The notes under the pieces are model-generated. The model worked only from the letters and a program-made list of their open reading frames with translations. It was not told the origin of the DNA and ran no database searches. Below, in pieces: positions 27,801 to 39,250 of a stretch of DNA of 64,000 bases. The number at the start of each line of letters is the position of its first letter. The stretch's first letter is position 1. The position numbers and the translations under genes were made by a program. Source of the DNA: Desmodesmus armatus (lineage: Eukaryota > Chlorophyta > Chlorophyceae > Sphaeropleales > Scenedesmaceae); assembly GCA_007449985.2 (NCBI GenBank), contig VIIQ02000327.1, positions 1-64,000 of the forward strand, written 5' to 3'.

Positions 27801-30800
27801 GAAGCACCGTACTGCTGCTGCTGCTGAGGGACAGCAGCAGCAGCAGCAGCACCCGGTGCTGCTGCATACTTGGCAGTGGCAGCAGTGCCTGGGTACTGCT
27901 GCTGCTGGGTGTACTGCTGCTGCTGCTGCTGCTGCTGCTGCATGGCATACGGCTGCTGCTGCTGCTGCATCCTATATTGCTGCTGCTGCTGCTGCTGGGC
28001 AGGCACTGCACCAGCATGACCACCCATACCAGCATTTGCACCTGCTGCTGCAGCCTGCTGCTGCGCGTAAGCAGCATACTGCTGCTGCTGCTGCTGCTGC
28101 GGCGGCGGCTGGCCATACCCTCTTGCAGCAGCGGCAGCACTCTCAGCAGCAGCAGCAGCAGCGGCAGCAGCAGAGCCGCCGCCGGCAGCAGTGGCAGGAG
28201 TGCCAGCACCTTGGGGTGCCTGCCGCAGCCAGCCGTCCCTATCATAATCGTCCCGCCTGTAACTGCTACTGCTGCCACCGGTGTAACTACTGCTGCCGGC
28301 GCCACCAGTGTAACTCCCACTGCTGCCGCCCAACTGCTGACTGTAACCGGGGATCGCCTGGCGGGGGTTGTAGCCGCCGGCAGCAGTGGCAGCAGTGCTG
28401 CCGTCAGCCGCCGCCGGCCTGGCAGCAGTGGCAGCAGTGACGCCGTACTGCACAGGGGGGCTGCCGTACTGCCCAACAGCAGCAGCAGCAGCAGCGCCGT
28501 TGCCGTAGCTGCCGGGTGCCGAGTTACGCGGCTGCGCTGCTGCTGCTGTGGCAGCAGCGGCGGCTGGGGTGACGTGGCCGGTGGCAGCAGTGGCAGCAGT
28601 GGCAGCAGTGCCGGTGGAAGTGACTGTTGTTGCGCCGGCTGTAGTGACACCGCCGCTGCTGCTGGTGCCGTCTGCAGGGCCGCTGGTGCGGCGAACACCT
28701 CCTAGCACCTCCCAGCGCCCGTGGGTGCCTGCAATGTGTAAAAGGGGCAATGTGTGAGAAGGGGCAGGAAGGCAACACAAGTTGAGTCAGCACCACAGCA
28801 GAAGGCAAGCAAGACAGCGGAAGGTATTGGAAGCCGTGCATGCGGCCGCTGCAGAAGGGGGGGGGGGTACCACATCCAGCGGCCGTGGGTGGCTGTAGGA
28901 TAGTTGGTGAGAGGGGGCGGTAGGGCAATAGAATTGCGTAAGCAACACAGTGGCAGACAACATGCGCTGTGCATAAATACACACACACGCAGAGGGGGGG
29001 GGGGCTCCTCCCAACACCTCCAAGCGACCGTGGGTACCTGTAAGTGTGGGAAGGGGCAGAAGTGCAATATATCTGGAGTGAGCAACATAGCTCAAGGTAC
29101 CACGAGCTGTGCACCCCGCGCGTGGGTGCCTGTAATGTGCGAGAAGAGGCCGAAGGCAACACACACCTTGAGTCAGCAACACAGAAGAAGGGCAAGCAAG
29201 ATAGCTGAAGGTATTGGAACCCGTGCATGCGGCCACTGCAGAAGAGGGAGAGGGGGGGGGGGGGGGGGGGGGTAACACGTCCAGCGAGCGTGGGTGGCTG
29301 TAGGTGGGAAGGGGCAGTAGGGAACATGCAATGAGTGAGCAAAAATTGAGTGAGCGTGAGGAAAAGCCAGGGTGGACAAGGAACCGTCCGAGCAAGAGCA
29401 GCCGTGGTTGCCTGCTCGTATGGGATGCCTAAGGCAACGCAAGCTGAGCGCAGAGCAACAGCAGCAGCGGGGGCAAGGGGGTGCCGTCTGCGAGGCTGTT
29501 GCGCGCTGTTGCGGCGCACTCCCCCTAGCACCTCCCAGCGCCCGTGGGTGCCTGTAGGGGTTGCGGGAAGGGGCAGTTGTGCCGCGAAAGTGCGTGCAGC
29601 AACACAGCTGAAGGTACCACAATAAGTGCGCACGCACGGACGCATTTGGGGGGGGGGGCTCCTCCTAACACCTCCCAGCGACCGGGGGTGCCTGTAAAAC
29701 ACCCCCCCCCCTTTTCACCAAAGTAAAGGCACCCACCTGGTGTCCTGTCGGTCTCCCAACGTCTCCTGTCAGTCCAAGCATTGCTGCCAGCACCCCCCGG
29801 ATGCTGCTGCTGCTGCTGCCCCCCTCGCCTCCTCGCCCCCCCCCCCCCTCCTCCCCGGGTCAAACCCCGGGTCAAACCAAAACCAAACCCCGCCCCTCAC
29901 CTACCTGCCAAACATCACGCTGGTACCTCCCCCCTTTTTCTACAGTCGATGTCCACACCTGGTGTCCTGTCACCTCCCCGCCTCCTGTCCGTCCAGGAAT
30001 TGCTGCCAGCAACACCACCAGCTGGTGCAGCTGCCGGGTGCCCCCCCCCCCCTCGCCTCCTCGCGCCGTCCAATCTAAACCAGACAGAAGCGCAGCATAT
30101 CAAGTCTCCCATGCGCACACCTAACCCACATAAACACATCCCCACACCCTTTCCATGCCAACACAAACACACCTGGCGTCCTGTCAGTCTCCCATCCTCG
30201 CCTGTCCGTCCAAGCATTGCTGCCAGCAACACCCCCCGGGTGCGGCTGCTGCTGCTGCTGGGCCCCATAGCCGTGCTGCTGTTGCTGCTGCTGCTGCTGC
30301 TGGCCGCTGCTGCCGGCGCTGCCGCCCTCGCCCCCACGCTGCAGCAACTTCACTTGGTCAGCAGCAGAGGCACCTGTGCCACAGTGAACACGGCAGTAAC
30401 GGCAGAAGCAGAAGCCACACAGCAGTTACAGGCGATGCCAACCTACAAACCAAGGAGAGCGGGGTGTGTCTGTGTGTGTGTGGGGGGGGGGGGAGGGAGC
30501 AGGTTGCATGGCTTTGGACAGAATAGCTTCGCCCCCACGCTGCAGCAACTTCACTTGGTCACCAGCGGAAGCTCCTGTGTTACAGAACACATGGCAACCA
30601 CGCCAGCAACACAGAAACCAAGGGTCGTGCACCATCATACAGGGAAAGCGAAGTGTCTTGTTGCAGGGTGTGTCGGGAGGAAGGGTGGGTTGCCCCGGTG
30701 GGTTATCAGCAAAGTTGCTTGAGCAGGCCGCATGAAGTCAGGAAGACAGCCTCGCCGCTATGCTGCAGCAGCTTGGCGTGCTTGCATAACCTGTGTGACA

Positions 30801-30915
30801 CCAAGCACGGCACCACACACACAGAGTTAACGTGGCGCCTTCCTTCCGCCTGTGAAAAGGAGGGGCCAAGAGATCACCCTCAATCAGGAAGGGAAGAGGG
30901 TGTCGACCACACTGC

Positions 30916-30961
<46 letters not shown>

Positions 30962-32621
30962 ACCTAATGACCCCTTCCCCAATCCTTGTATCCATGTCCC
31001 AGCCCTCCTCACACACAACCTGATTGGAACTATCACCCGTAGATTCTAACACACCTGCTGCTGCATCCAAAGCCGAGGGGGCTTGACTTGGATGCTGCCA
31101 CCACTGGGGTTGGTTTCTTGGGGGGTGGGAGGGGGGGGGGTACTGGGAGCGCCAACCGCTCTGCCCTGCTGCTACCCTCTGCTGCCCAATGTAGCAGCCA
31201 AAAGCGCTCACACATCGCACCCAAAGCCCTTTTCAACCCACCTGCGGCTACTTGCCCTGGGGGGGGGGGGGGGAGTGGTGCTGGGCCACCCGCCGCACTA
31301 TCCTGCTACTACCCTCTGCTATGCAACCGTTCCCTCGATACAATCATGGTGCCCAGTTGTCTTAACAAAGGCTTTCGAAGTACCTGCTGCTACACAAAAG
31401 CCTGAGGGGGGCTTGGCCTGGGTGCTGCCTCCTCCGCTGGGGTTTGCCTCCCACGCCAACCGCACTGCACTGCTGCTGCCCTCAGCTATCCCATCACTAT
31501 CTGTTATCAAACAGATCATGCTGCACCCATTTCCCTTACTAGGCCTCTCAACCCGCCTGCTGCTGCGCCAAGGCTGGAGGGTGCTTGCCCTGAGTGCCCC
31601 CTCCGGGGCGAGTGGGGTGTGTGTGTGTGGGGGGGGGGGGTCCAACCGCAAGGCTTGCTGCTGCTGCTGCCATCCCAATGACAACACCCCTCCGTCAGTC
31701 TCAGCCTTCCCCACACAACCCTGCTTGCAACTTTCACCCCTGAAACCCAAGCCCACCTGCTGCTGCCCCAAGGCTGGAAGGGGCCTGACCTGGGTGCTGC
31801 CTCCTCCACTGGGGTTTTGTTGTGTGGATGGGTGGCTGGCTGGGTGTGGGTGGGTGGGGTGGGTGTGTGTGTGTGTGGGGGGGGGGGGCAACAACACTGC
31901 CCTGCTACTATCCTCTGCTGTCCAACCACTCCTTTCATACAATTTTGCTGCATCACCTCTCAGCCCACCTGCTGCTGCGCCAAGGCTGGAGGGGGCTTGC
32001 CCCGGGTGCTGCCTCCTCCACTGGGACTGCAGTAACAGCGGCAGCAAAACGCAGAAGCGGCAGCAGAAACAGCAACAGAACGCACCCGTTTCGACATCAC
32101 AATCCATCAAGTAAAAACAAGAGAGCGAATGGAAGATGCAGCGGATGCTGGCATCAAGTAGCTGCTCACACACGACTGCGCGCTGAGCGACAAGAGGGCT
32201 GCTGGGTATCTGTATCAAGCTGTCCCTGCAGGTTCAGAGCTGTGCAGCGCTGTGGAAAACGTTAACTGCCCATCAGACACCAAACACAGGCTATGGAGGG
32301 ACTGTAGGTGATGATCGCAGTGCCAGCACCCCTGTCAGTTGGTGCCCACACACCCAGCATCCAACGTCACCACCCCCCTTCCCCCAGGATCCTTCACTGC
32401 CATGTACAGTACTTCCATGCACGTCCTTGTCGTAACGTAACACATTGAAATTCGGTACGTGCACAACTGCCGAGAGGGTCTGCTGACAACGGAAAGGGGA
32501 TGAACAACACCAGCAGATCCCCTACACTCACCTCCTGTAGAACGCCAGACAACGTCCGCGACGTGCTGGTGACAGATCCGAGCTCGTCTTCAACTATATC
32601 ACCCCATTTCTCGTGAGCCAT
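21842..32621 (-). CDS. Very large Gln/Ala/Gly-rich low-complexity protein with tandem exon arrays
   Basis: The start is chosen at 32621 because the 30-codon exon complement(32532..32621), MAHEKWGDIVEDELGS..., ends at a GTGAGT donor. A 52-base exon may follow at complement(32174..32225). Downstream come PSGGGST exons, ADQVKLLQRGGE exons, and WTDRRGWETDRTP exons. A 1859-base exon, complement(26870..28728), runs from GTHGRWEVLGG through poly-Q/poly-A and RRDDYDRDGW to GWPTDPAAAMAYMAQ. An MAKEQQLLAKEQQ exon precedes the exon complement(23235..24520), which carries EAHLQQMLATMQTMLTTMPP and Gly-rich RGG-like runs. The last exon, complement(21842..23211), is Ala-rich with three similar helices (IEPQVQQLVANAITKVL, LPEVRAVVAAAITAV, INPAVTEAVATAFERVV). 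Total length exceeds 1500 residues. Frame shifts by one base near 23470 and 23060. The family is not recognised. An RNA-granule or scaffold-like disordered protein is a guess from composition. Confidence 0.5.
24460..24762 (-). repeat. Duplicated exon end, LQQMLATMQTML unit (2 copies)
   Basis: The block GGTGGTCAGCATTG...TGTTGCAAGTGGGCC...GTTGCTTCACCTG occurs at 24450-24526 and again at 24686-24762. On the minus strand both start at a splice acceptor followed by VKQQEAHLQQMLAT-like coding. The upstream copy lacks the following coding extension. Confidence 0.75.
25515..25760 (-). repeat. Duplicated exon segment, LMAKEQQ unit
   Basis: CTGCTCCTTGGCCAKCAGYTG modules occur twice at 25517-25562 and again at about 25717-25755. 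On the minus strand the left set encodes QQQQLMAKEQQLLAKEQQ and ends at a GTGGGC donor at about 25516. The 25.7 kb copy is shorter. Confidence 0.65.
25810..26925 (-). repeat. Array of six TDPAAAMAYMAQ exon-end units
   Basis: Copies of CTGTGCCATGTAGGCCATTGCAGCAGCAGGGTCTGT-type sequence have minus-strand donor boundaries at 26870, 26657, 26496, 26283 and 26067, with a decayed sixth copy near 25812-25845. Spacing is 161 to 253 bases. Five copies keep the CAG/GT donor; the sixth has CGA/GTG. The copy at 26496-26555 also has a TGCAG acceptor that would give a 60-base, phase-0 exon of 20 codons. The intervals are poly-C/poly-G and CA-rich. Confidence 0.85.
28690..29700 (-). repeat. Array of about seven GRWEVLGG exon-start units
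   Basis: CACCTCCCAGCGCCCGTGGGTGCCTGYAATG-like blocks occur at 28700-28735, 28868-28897, 29003-29043, 29113-29138, 29273-29303, 29520-29559 and 29660-29699. On the minus strand each is a CAG acceptor followed by GTHGRWEVLGG or a variant (ATHGRW, VPTVAW, GTPGRWEVLGG). The 28728 copy leads into the long exon. Intervening sequence carries GAAGGGGCAG and AGTGAGCAACA modules. Confidence 0.8.
29734..30261 (-). repeat. Array of three WTDRRxWETDRTP units
   Basis: Blocks at 29734-29816, 29956-30034 and 30169-30261 share CACCTGGYGTCCTGTC, CTGTCCGTCCA and TTGCTGCCAGCAACACC. On the minus strand they encode AGSNAWTDRRGWETDRTP (or SWTDRRRGGDRTP) and end at a CCAG/GTG donor. The 30.2 kb copy is joined to the upstream poly-Gln block; the others carry shorter Gln/Gly runs. 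Confidence 0.8.
30325..30790 (-). repeat. Array of three ADQVKLLQRGGE units
   Basis: Blocks near 30325-30380, 30521-30590 and 30745-30800 share CGCCCCCACGCTGCAGCAACTTCACTTGGTCA-type sequence. On the minus strand two have a good ACACAG or GCACAG acceptor followed by ASAGDQVKLLQRGGE. The third (30.75 kb) is diverged. Confidence 0.75.
31045..32035 (-). repeat. Array of six PSGGGST-QQQ units
   Basis: Copies lie at about 31047-31110, 31236-31280 (badly decayed), 31380-31445, 31553-31615, 31755-31815 and 31968-32030, with a period near 190-210 bases. On the minus strand the best copies read PSGGGSTRGKPPPALAQQQ, PSGGGSTQVRPLPALGQQQ and PSGGSIQVKPPRLWMQQQ. They start at a CCCCAG acceptor and end CAG/GTG. 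The exon length is 52 bases in the 31.8 and 32.0 kb copies, which is not a multiple of three. One copy has GC in place of GT at the donor. Confidence 0.8.
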
Positions 32622-33330
32622 GCTGCTTAACGGCCCCTGCTGCGTAGCTTGGCCTCTGGTATGTTGATCGAGTCAGGGAGGCTTCTCAACGCAAGGATCA
32701 CAGCCCGCAAGCTCTGGAAGAGCCAAGTTGAGACGAGATGCAGGCGAAGGAACGTTCCACGGCCTTGCTGACGGCTGTTTTGTGCCTTGAGGTTGCAGAA
32801 CAGAAACTTGACCAGACACCGTCTCAGTCCTCCAAACTCATCTTCTCACGTGATGGACATGGCTACCGGGTGTGGATCGAGCTGTCTTGCAGGGCTCGAG
32901 ACCGTTGAGTTTAACGGTGGTGCAGACCAGAGTATGGCACTGTGTGCAAGACACTGATATTTCACAGCTATGTTTGTTCAGGCTGTGATAGCAAGGACCT
33001 CACGCCAGCCCCCGTTGAAGGACACACTGGTGCCTGGTTGATCTCATGATCAGCAGCCTGGCAGTGTCCTACACTGAGGAGTAATTGTTTCCCATCAGCT
33101 TATGTGTTTAGCATGTATGTTGCTTTTACCTGCTGACCCCTCCCTCACCATCAGAACCGTCACTACGGTCGCTGCCAATGAGCCCTAGCAGGCCTACTGC
33201 AGATTCCCAGGCCATTTCACACTTCTGCTGCAACATCTGTCCTCACCACTGCATGCGCTATGAGTCAGGGTTCCGAACGTCAGGGGGCAACAAAATCCGT
33301 TGTCTTCTGAAGTAACTATCCCTGCTCTCT
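32622..33330. other. Upstream region of the large minus-strand gene; no gene recognised
   Basis: Unique-looking sequence with balanced composition and short frames only. It should hold the promoter and 5' leader of the gene starting at 32621. No TATA-like element or tandem motif was convincingly seen. Confidence 0.4.
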
Positions 33331-34487
33331 GTAGCGTCCCCCCCCCCCCCCCCCACACACACACACCCTCCTTGCCCAGACCCTCCTGATGCTGCCAGCC
33401 CCCTTCCTCCACCCCCCCCCAAAATTCGGTGCTGCAGAAAGCCTTTCATTCCCCCCTCCCTCTGACGTCCCCAGGCTGAGATGCAGCAATGTGACACTGC
33501 ACCCTGGTGGTGCCTCGTTCAATCATCAGGTCAGCAGACGAGCATGGCCTCTTGTGCCGTATGTGGCCACACAGCATTGCGGTGCGAAGTCCAAACCAGA
33601 AAATCCACATGTGCAGACTAACCCAAGCTGGCTTGTATGAACTAGCATGTGGCGAAAACAGGCACAACACCCAGTTTGGGTCACAAAAACCCCGGGAGCT
33701 TCAGTGCGTCTCGCTATTCTGGGATCAACTGCTTCACATCCTATCAAAATGTTGAACAAGGCCATCGACTATCCTTCAGCCCTCAATCCACTATCGGAGA
33801 GTTATCCCTCACCGCGTACTGATCGTTCCGGGATGGCTGACCCGTGAGATTGCGCCCTAGCGGCGTCGCAAATTGGCACATACGAAAGACAACAGACGTG
33901 TTATCGTTTGCTGCCGTGGCAACGGGCTGGCTGTCCTGATTGGCAGTGCTGCTGCTGTATGATGATGGGAGCACAAGTGTCACCCTCCGTCAGGTGAGCC
34001 TAACGTGCGATATCCGATATCCGCTACATCAAGTGTTTGCCATGTGCTGTTCTACCTATGTGTGGCTTTGTGCAATGCCAATGGGCTGGCCTGGATCTTG
34101 GTGCTGGGCAACTGCTGTGCTCGATCCTGTACCCATGCCTGCTGTACATACATACATGTGGATGGTCTGATCCTGCATTGTTTGCTTTGGGCGAAGACAT
34201 CACTCAGTACTGATGTCCGCACCTGCCTTCTGGTCAAGTTGCCCGTGTATGCACTGGCTTCGATGCATAGAGTTTGACATGGTCCCAATCCTCACAGTGC
34301 TGCTGCTGTGCGCTTTTCCACCTGCAGGCGCGCCCTGACTGTGCTCATTCTATCAGTGCTTTCAATATGGTCTGTCAGTGCGGCCCTGGTCACTGGCAGC
34401 CCACTGAATGGTGCTGATGTGCAACAGGCAGCAGCAGCAACAGGAGCAGCAGCAGCAACATCAGCAACAGGAGCAACACGAGCAGCA

Positions 34488-34523
<36 letters not shown>

Positions 34524-37500
34524 CAGTGCAGGCTGGTCATCGTGGGTAGGAAGGATGGCACGCTGCACCAGGCTAGCATGAACTGCACTGGTGGCACACC
34601 ACCCACTGTGGCCCTCGATCCAACATACGTGCAGGGTTTCGACGCTCGCTTTACTGGGGTGAAGCTGACTGATGGATGTCCATCAAGGGTGACTGAGGAT
34701 GCCCCTTGCCTCATCACAATCTGCAGTGGAAGCCTTGTGCTGCGGAACAGCAGGGTATCATGGGTGCGGAACAACACCTTGGCAACTCTGTTGTGTGTTG
34801 TGCACAACAGCAAGCTTATTGTGTACAACAGCAGGTTCACCAACAACCAGGTCAGGCCACTGATGGTTGGCGACCAAGCAAGCACGGTGTTGCACGCCAG
34901 CAATGTATCCAACAATGTGTTTCATGGTGATGCCGCTGGCGGTGGGCTCTGGGTGGAGGGCAATGCCAATGTCACCATCACAAGTGGCAGCAGGGTTAAG
35001 GGGAACTTGGTGGGTGGGGATGGTGGGGGGCTGGCGATTTTTGGCAATGCCCACGTCACCATCACAGGCGGCAGCATGGTGGATGGTAACACAGGTGGTA
35101 TTGATGGTGGGGGGCTCACTGTGGGCAATAATGCATCTGTGGTGGTTGCTGGTGGCAGCACTGTCAGTAACAACCGAGCTGTTGGGGCTTTGGTGGAGGG
35201 ATTGATGCTTCGGGCCATGCGAGTATCACCCTCAGTGATGGTTGCAGGGTGCATTCCAACATAGCCAACAGAAGTGGAGGGGGTGTGTGGGTTGGTGAGG
35301 GTGCCCAGGTGGCCATAACTGACAGCAGCGTGCACAGTAATGTTGCACGTGATGGTGGTGGTGGTGGTGTGTATGCTCAGGATGCCTCCAAGGTGGCCAT
35401 CACCAACAGCACACTGTATAGCAACACTGCATTTGGTGTGGGTGGGGGAATATGTGCAATTGAAAGTGCCCAGGTGGCCATTACTGACAGCATGGTGCAT
35501 GACAATGTTGCACGTGATGGTGATGGTGGTGGTGTGTTTGCTCAGGAGGCCTCCAAGGTGGTCATCACCAACAGCAGCGTTGGCAACAACACATCAGCAC
35601 TTGGTGGTGGAGGTTTGGCTGCATGGGGCACTGCAAGTGTCACCATCATTGGTGACAGCAGCATTCACGGCAACATGGCCTTGAATGGGAGTGGAGGGGG
35701 TGTGGCTGTTGGTGAGCGTGCCCAGGTGGCCATCACTGACAGCAGCGTGCATGACAATGTTGCACGTGATGGTGGTGGTGGTGGTGGTGTGCATGCTCAG
35801 GAGGCCTCCAAGGTGGTCATCACCAACAGCACACTGTATAGCAACACTGCATTTGGTGTGGGTGGGGGAATATGTGCAATTGAAAGTGCCCAGGTGGCCA
35901 TCACTGACAGCAGCGTGCATGACAATGTTGCACGTGATGGTGGTGGTGGTGGTGTGTATGCTCAGGAGGCCTCCAAGGTGGTCATCACCAACAGCAGCGT
36001 TGGCAACAACACATCAGCACTTGGTGGTGGAGGTTTGGCTGCATGGGGCACTGCAAGTGTCACCATCATTGGTGACAGCAGCATTCACGGCAACATGGCC
36101 TTGAATGGGAGTGGAGGGGGTGTGGCTGTTGGTGAGCGTGCCCAGGTGGCCATCACTGACAGCAGCGTGCATGACAATGTTGCACGTGATGGTGGGGGTG
36201 GGTGTGGTGGTGGTGTGCAGGCTCAGGATGCCTCCAGGGTGACCATCAACAACAGCAGCGTTGGCAACAACACAGCTGCATGGAGTGGAGGGGGTTTGGT
36301 TGCAAGGGACACTGCTAGTGTCACCATCCTTGGTGGCAGCCGCATTCACAGCAACATGGCCTTGAATGGCTCCGGTGGGGGTTTGGATGTGTCTGGTGGG
36401 GCAGTGCTTACTATCAGTGGTGGTTGCAGCATTGTCAACAACACTTGCATTGGAGGTGTTGGTGGAGGTATCTCCGCCGGGCTTGATGCCGAGGGGCTCA
36501 GGTTTGTTGGCTTAGGGCGATTGGATGGTGATGCAGCAAGTGTTGGCAGGGAAGACTCTAACACTCGTGTTACCGTCAGCAACAGCATCATTGCCAACAA
36601 CACCAGCTACCGAAGTGCTGGTGGAGGGCTAGCAGTGGCTTCACGGGCGGCTATCACATTGATTCAAGACACCAAAGTTGTCGGCAACAAAGCCATCAAT
36701 AGCTCAGGCGGGGCGGTGATGGTGATGGGTGCTGCATCGTTTGAGGCAGACATCACCGTGGTATTTGCCAACAACAGCGTGCCGCGTGGCTTTGTGGGCA
36801 GCACCATTGTTGCATTTGACAATTCCAACCTTTCCCTGCCCTCCCATGGGTTGCTGACCAAGTGCAGCAACAGCGTGTACCTTGGCAGGACCCCTTGTGG
36901 CGAAGGAGAGGTGTTGCAGCATGATGTCTGCATCTGTTGCCCTCCCCACACTTTCAGTTTTGGCAACAGCAGCTGCACACAGTGCCCACCCAATGCTGCA
37001 TGTCCCGGGGCAAGCATTGTGGAGCCATTGCCCGGCTTCTGGACCTCTGCACCTACATCCATCCAGATGCACAGGTGCCCGTTGTTCAAAACCGCGTGTG
37101 ACTATGTGAACCGGACTCACATGTGCAAGCCCGGCTACAAAGGGCCCTTGTGTGGTGACTGCCAGCTGCCAGAGTATGGCATGTTGACTCCTATGCGGTG
37201 TGGCATGTGCATGCCAGCGTCCACACAGTTGGGGTTGTACTTGTTGTTCAGCTTCATGACTGTGATGTTTGTGGATCTGACGGTGCTCTTCACGTGGCGG
37301 GACAATCTCAGGGGTGATCGTGCGGTGTTTGTCACAGACTACATCAAATTACTTGTTCTGTTCTTGCAGTATATGGTGATCATAGGCAGTGTGTCGGTGC
37401 CCTGGCCATTGTTTGACGTCCAGTTGTGGCTGCAGGCAATCGGCATCATGGTGACCATGGGCTCAGGACAGGCCATGTCACTGGATTGCTGGCTGTGGAG

Positions 37501-38615
37501 CTACAACCGCAAGAGCAAGCTCCCGATAGCGCTGCAGCGGCAGCTGGTGTACTTCTTGGCACCCCTGTGCACGCTGCTTGCTGTGCTGGCTGTGCAGAGC
37601 CTGGTGTGGGTGGTGCAGTGTTGGGTGGTGCCTCTGATCTGGAAGCCAAAGGAGGGTGCAGTTGTGCGGAAGCCCTTCCTGCTGTTGCGCAAGCTGCCAG
37701 TCACCGTGCTGGTGTTGATGTTCTATGCATTCCCCACCCTCGTGCGCGCATCACTCAGCTTCTTCGCTTGCCTTGTCATTGACAAGCCGCTGAGTTCCCT
37801 AAGTGATGTGCCAGTGGCGCCACTGCCCCCCTCAGCCACCGTTGGGGGTACTGGGTTAGCTCCATTGAGCAACAATGCTTTGCCGGCTACCACCTGGGCT
37901 GGTCTATGGGCTTGGGCCTGCCCTCAGTGCTGTTGTGGTGCCTCATTGTCCCCATTGCCATGGGTGTGGGCTTGTACCTCTACAGGGGAAGGGCGGACAC
38001 CGACAGCTTCAGGGAGCACTTTGGGTTCCTATATCGCACCTACAAGCCCGAGTGCATGTGGTGGGAGGCTGTGTGGGCTGCCCGCACCGTGGTGCTTACA
38101 CTGATCTCAGTGTTTGCGTTCCCGATGCAGCGCTACTTCTCTGTGCTGAGCTTGCTGCTTATCTTCCTTGCCAGCGCTGCACTGCAGATCATGTATCAGC
38201 CCTACGAGTCCCCCATCCTGCATCGCATGCACCTGGTGGTCCACCTCATGCCTTGCAGCCACCACCCTGGGGGCTCTGGCAATGTTTGCCTATGACATTC
38301 AGGAGTCCACGCGCGTACTGCGCTGCGCATCGCGATCACGATGATGGTGTTTGTGGTCAACCTGGCGTTTGTTGGCTGGTGCTGTGTGAAGCTGGTGCCC
38401 GCACTGAGGGAGGGGGTGGTGAAGCACTGGCCCATGGTCAAGGCATGGCTGATGGGTGCGGTGGCACGTGTGTTGGGCTGCATGGGCTCTCACCCGGGCG
38501 CAATGGCAGGCGTGGCGTCGCGGCACCTCTGGCGGCTGCTGGGCCGTGTAGAGATGATGGGACCATGCACCAGGGTCAATCTTCTGCCCTTGCCCTCATT
38601 GAGCTTGTAGGTGGT

Positions 38616-38646
<31 letters not shown>

Positions 38647-39250
38647 CGTGAAGAGCTCTCATGGCATCTGTGTGTTGGTATCTTGCCTTGGTGTTCGTGG
38701 GACTTTTTGCCTGGCCGAAGCTTGCTACAGAGCGCCCTGACGGGTGGTTGAGGTGTCCATTGTTTTGCTCCGCTGCTTGCTGCGCATGCGGCTTGTGCTG
38801 CACGCATGTGAAGGCGCTTATGGGTTGTGAGGGGTTCCATCACCAGTGGTTGCAAAGCTAGCGAGGAGACAACCTTCCTAGGTGTGCATGTGCCATGCGC
38901 TTTGCCTGGCCAGACGCATGTGATATGTGGAGATTGCCAAGTTTGACCTGACACACTTTGTACAGTGAGTGCGGGCCCTTCAAACACTAGTGGAGTGCTG
39001 TTGGGGGTCCGGGAGTGTTGGTTGAATGCGCATACGGCTTGTGTCCAACTGAAGCCTCACTGCCTGCCTTCGATGGGCTAGGCGGTCCGTTACATCATAT
39101 TGTATGCCTCCAACCATGCCACGTTTTTGCACACCGCCCGCCAGTGTGGAGTCCTGTTTGTGATGCTCTTTGTGGCTTAAACTTTGTTGAATTCCCCAAG
39201 TGGACGCCTGCTCACGCCGCAAATGTTTCTGGCCCGGTGGGTATGATACC
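33330..39250. repeat. Segmental duplication carrying beta-helix gene, copy 1
   Basis: Collinear with 52400-57750. Shared landmarks include CATGGCCTCTTGTGCCGTATGTGGCC (33542 against 52583), CCAATGGGCTGGCCTGGATCTTGGTGCTGGGCAA (34078 against 53119), the whole gene, and the downstream GCGCATGCGGCTTGTG block (38783 against 57317). Between about 36160 and 38130 the two copies are nearly identical at a constant offset of 18560. Confidence 0.9.
34308..38610 (+). pseudogene. Beta-helix multi-pass membrane protein, copy 1 (frame-broken)
   Basis: The order is the same as in copy 2: a hydrophobic leader (ALTVLILSVLSIWSVSAAL), poly-Ala/Thr, a conserved head (CRLVIVGRKDGTLHQASMNC), many beta-helix coils of the GGGVxVGxxAQVAITDSSVHxN type, a Cys-rich module ending CKPGYKGPLCGDC, then hydrophobic segments. 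Four frame problems are seen against copy 2. There is an extra two bases (or one lost) near 35190 in the coil region. One G is missing in GCCAGTGGCGCC near 37816. A G is inserted near 38240 (CTGGTGGTCC). Further indels lie near 38310. The ATG used in copy 2 is absent (ACAGTG in place of ACATGG). A 420-base coil block is duplicated (about 35401-36235). It may be a true pseudogene or an assembly with base-call indels. Confidence 0.7.

Noticed and set aside
26735..28705. Plus-strand Leu/Ser-rich frames opposite the 1859-base exon
   Set aside because: Complement of poly-Gln and poly-Ala codons. The minus frame has matching acceptor, donor and a conserved end motif.
35456..36349. Minus-strand and alternate-frame Thr/Val-rich frames across the beta-helix repeats
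   Set aside because: Shadows of the repeated Gly/Asn/Ser coding on the plus strand; they repeat with the same period and have no independent signals.
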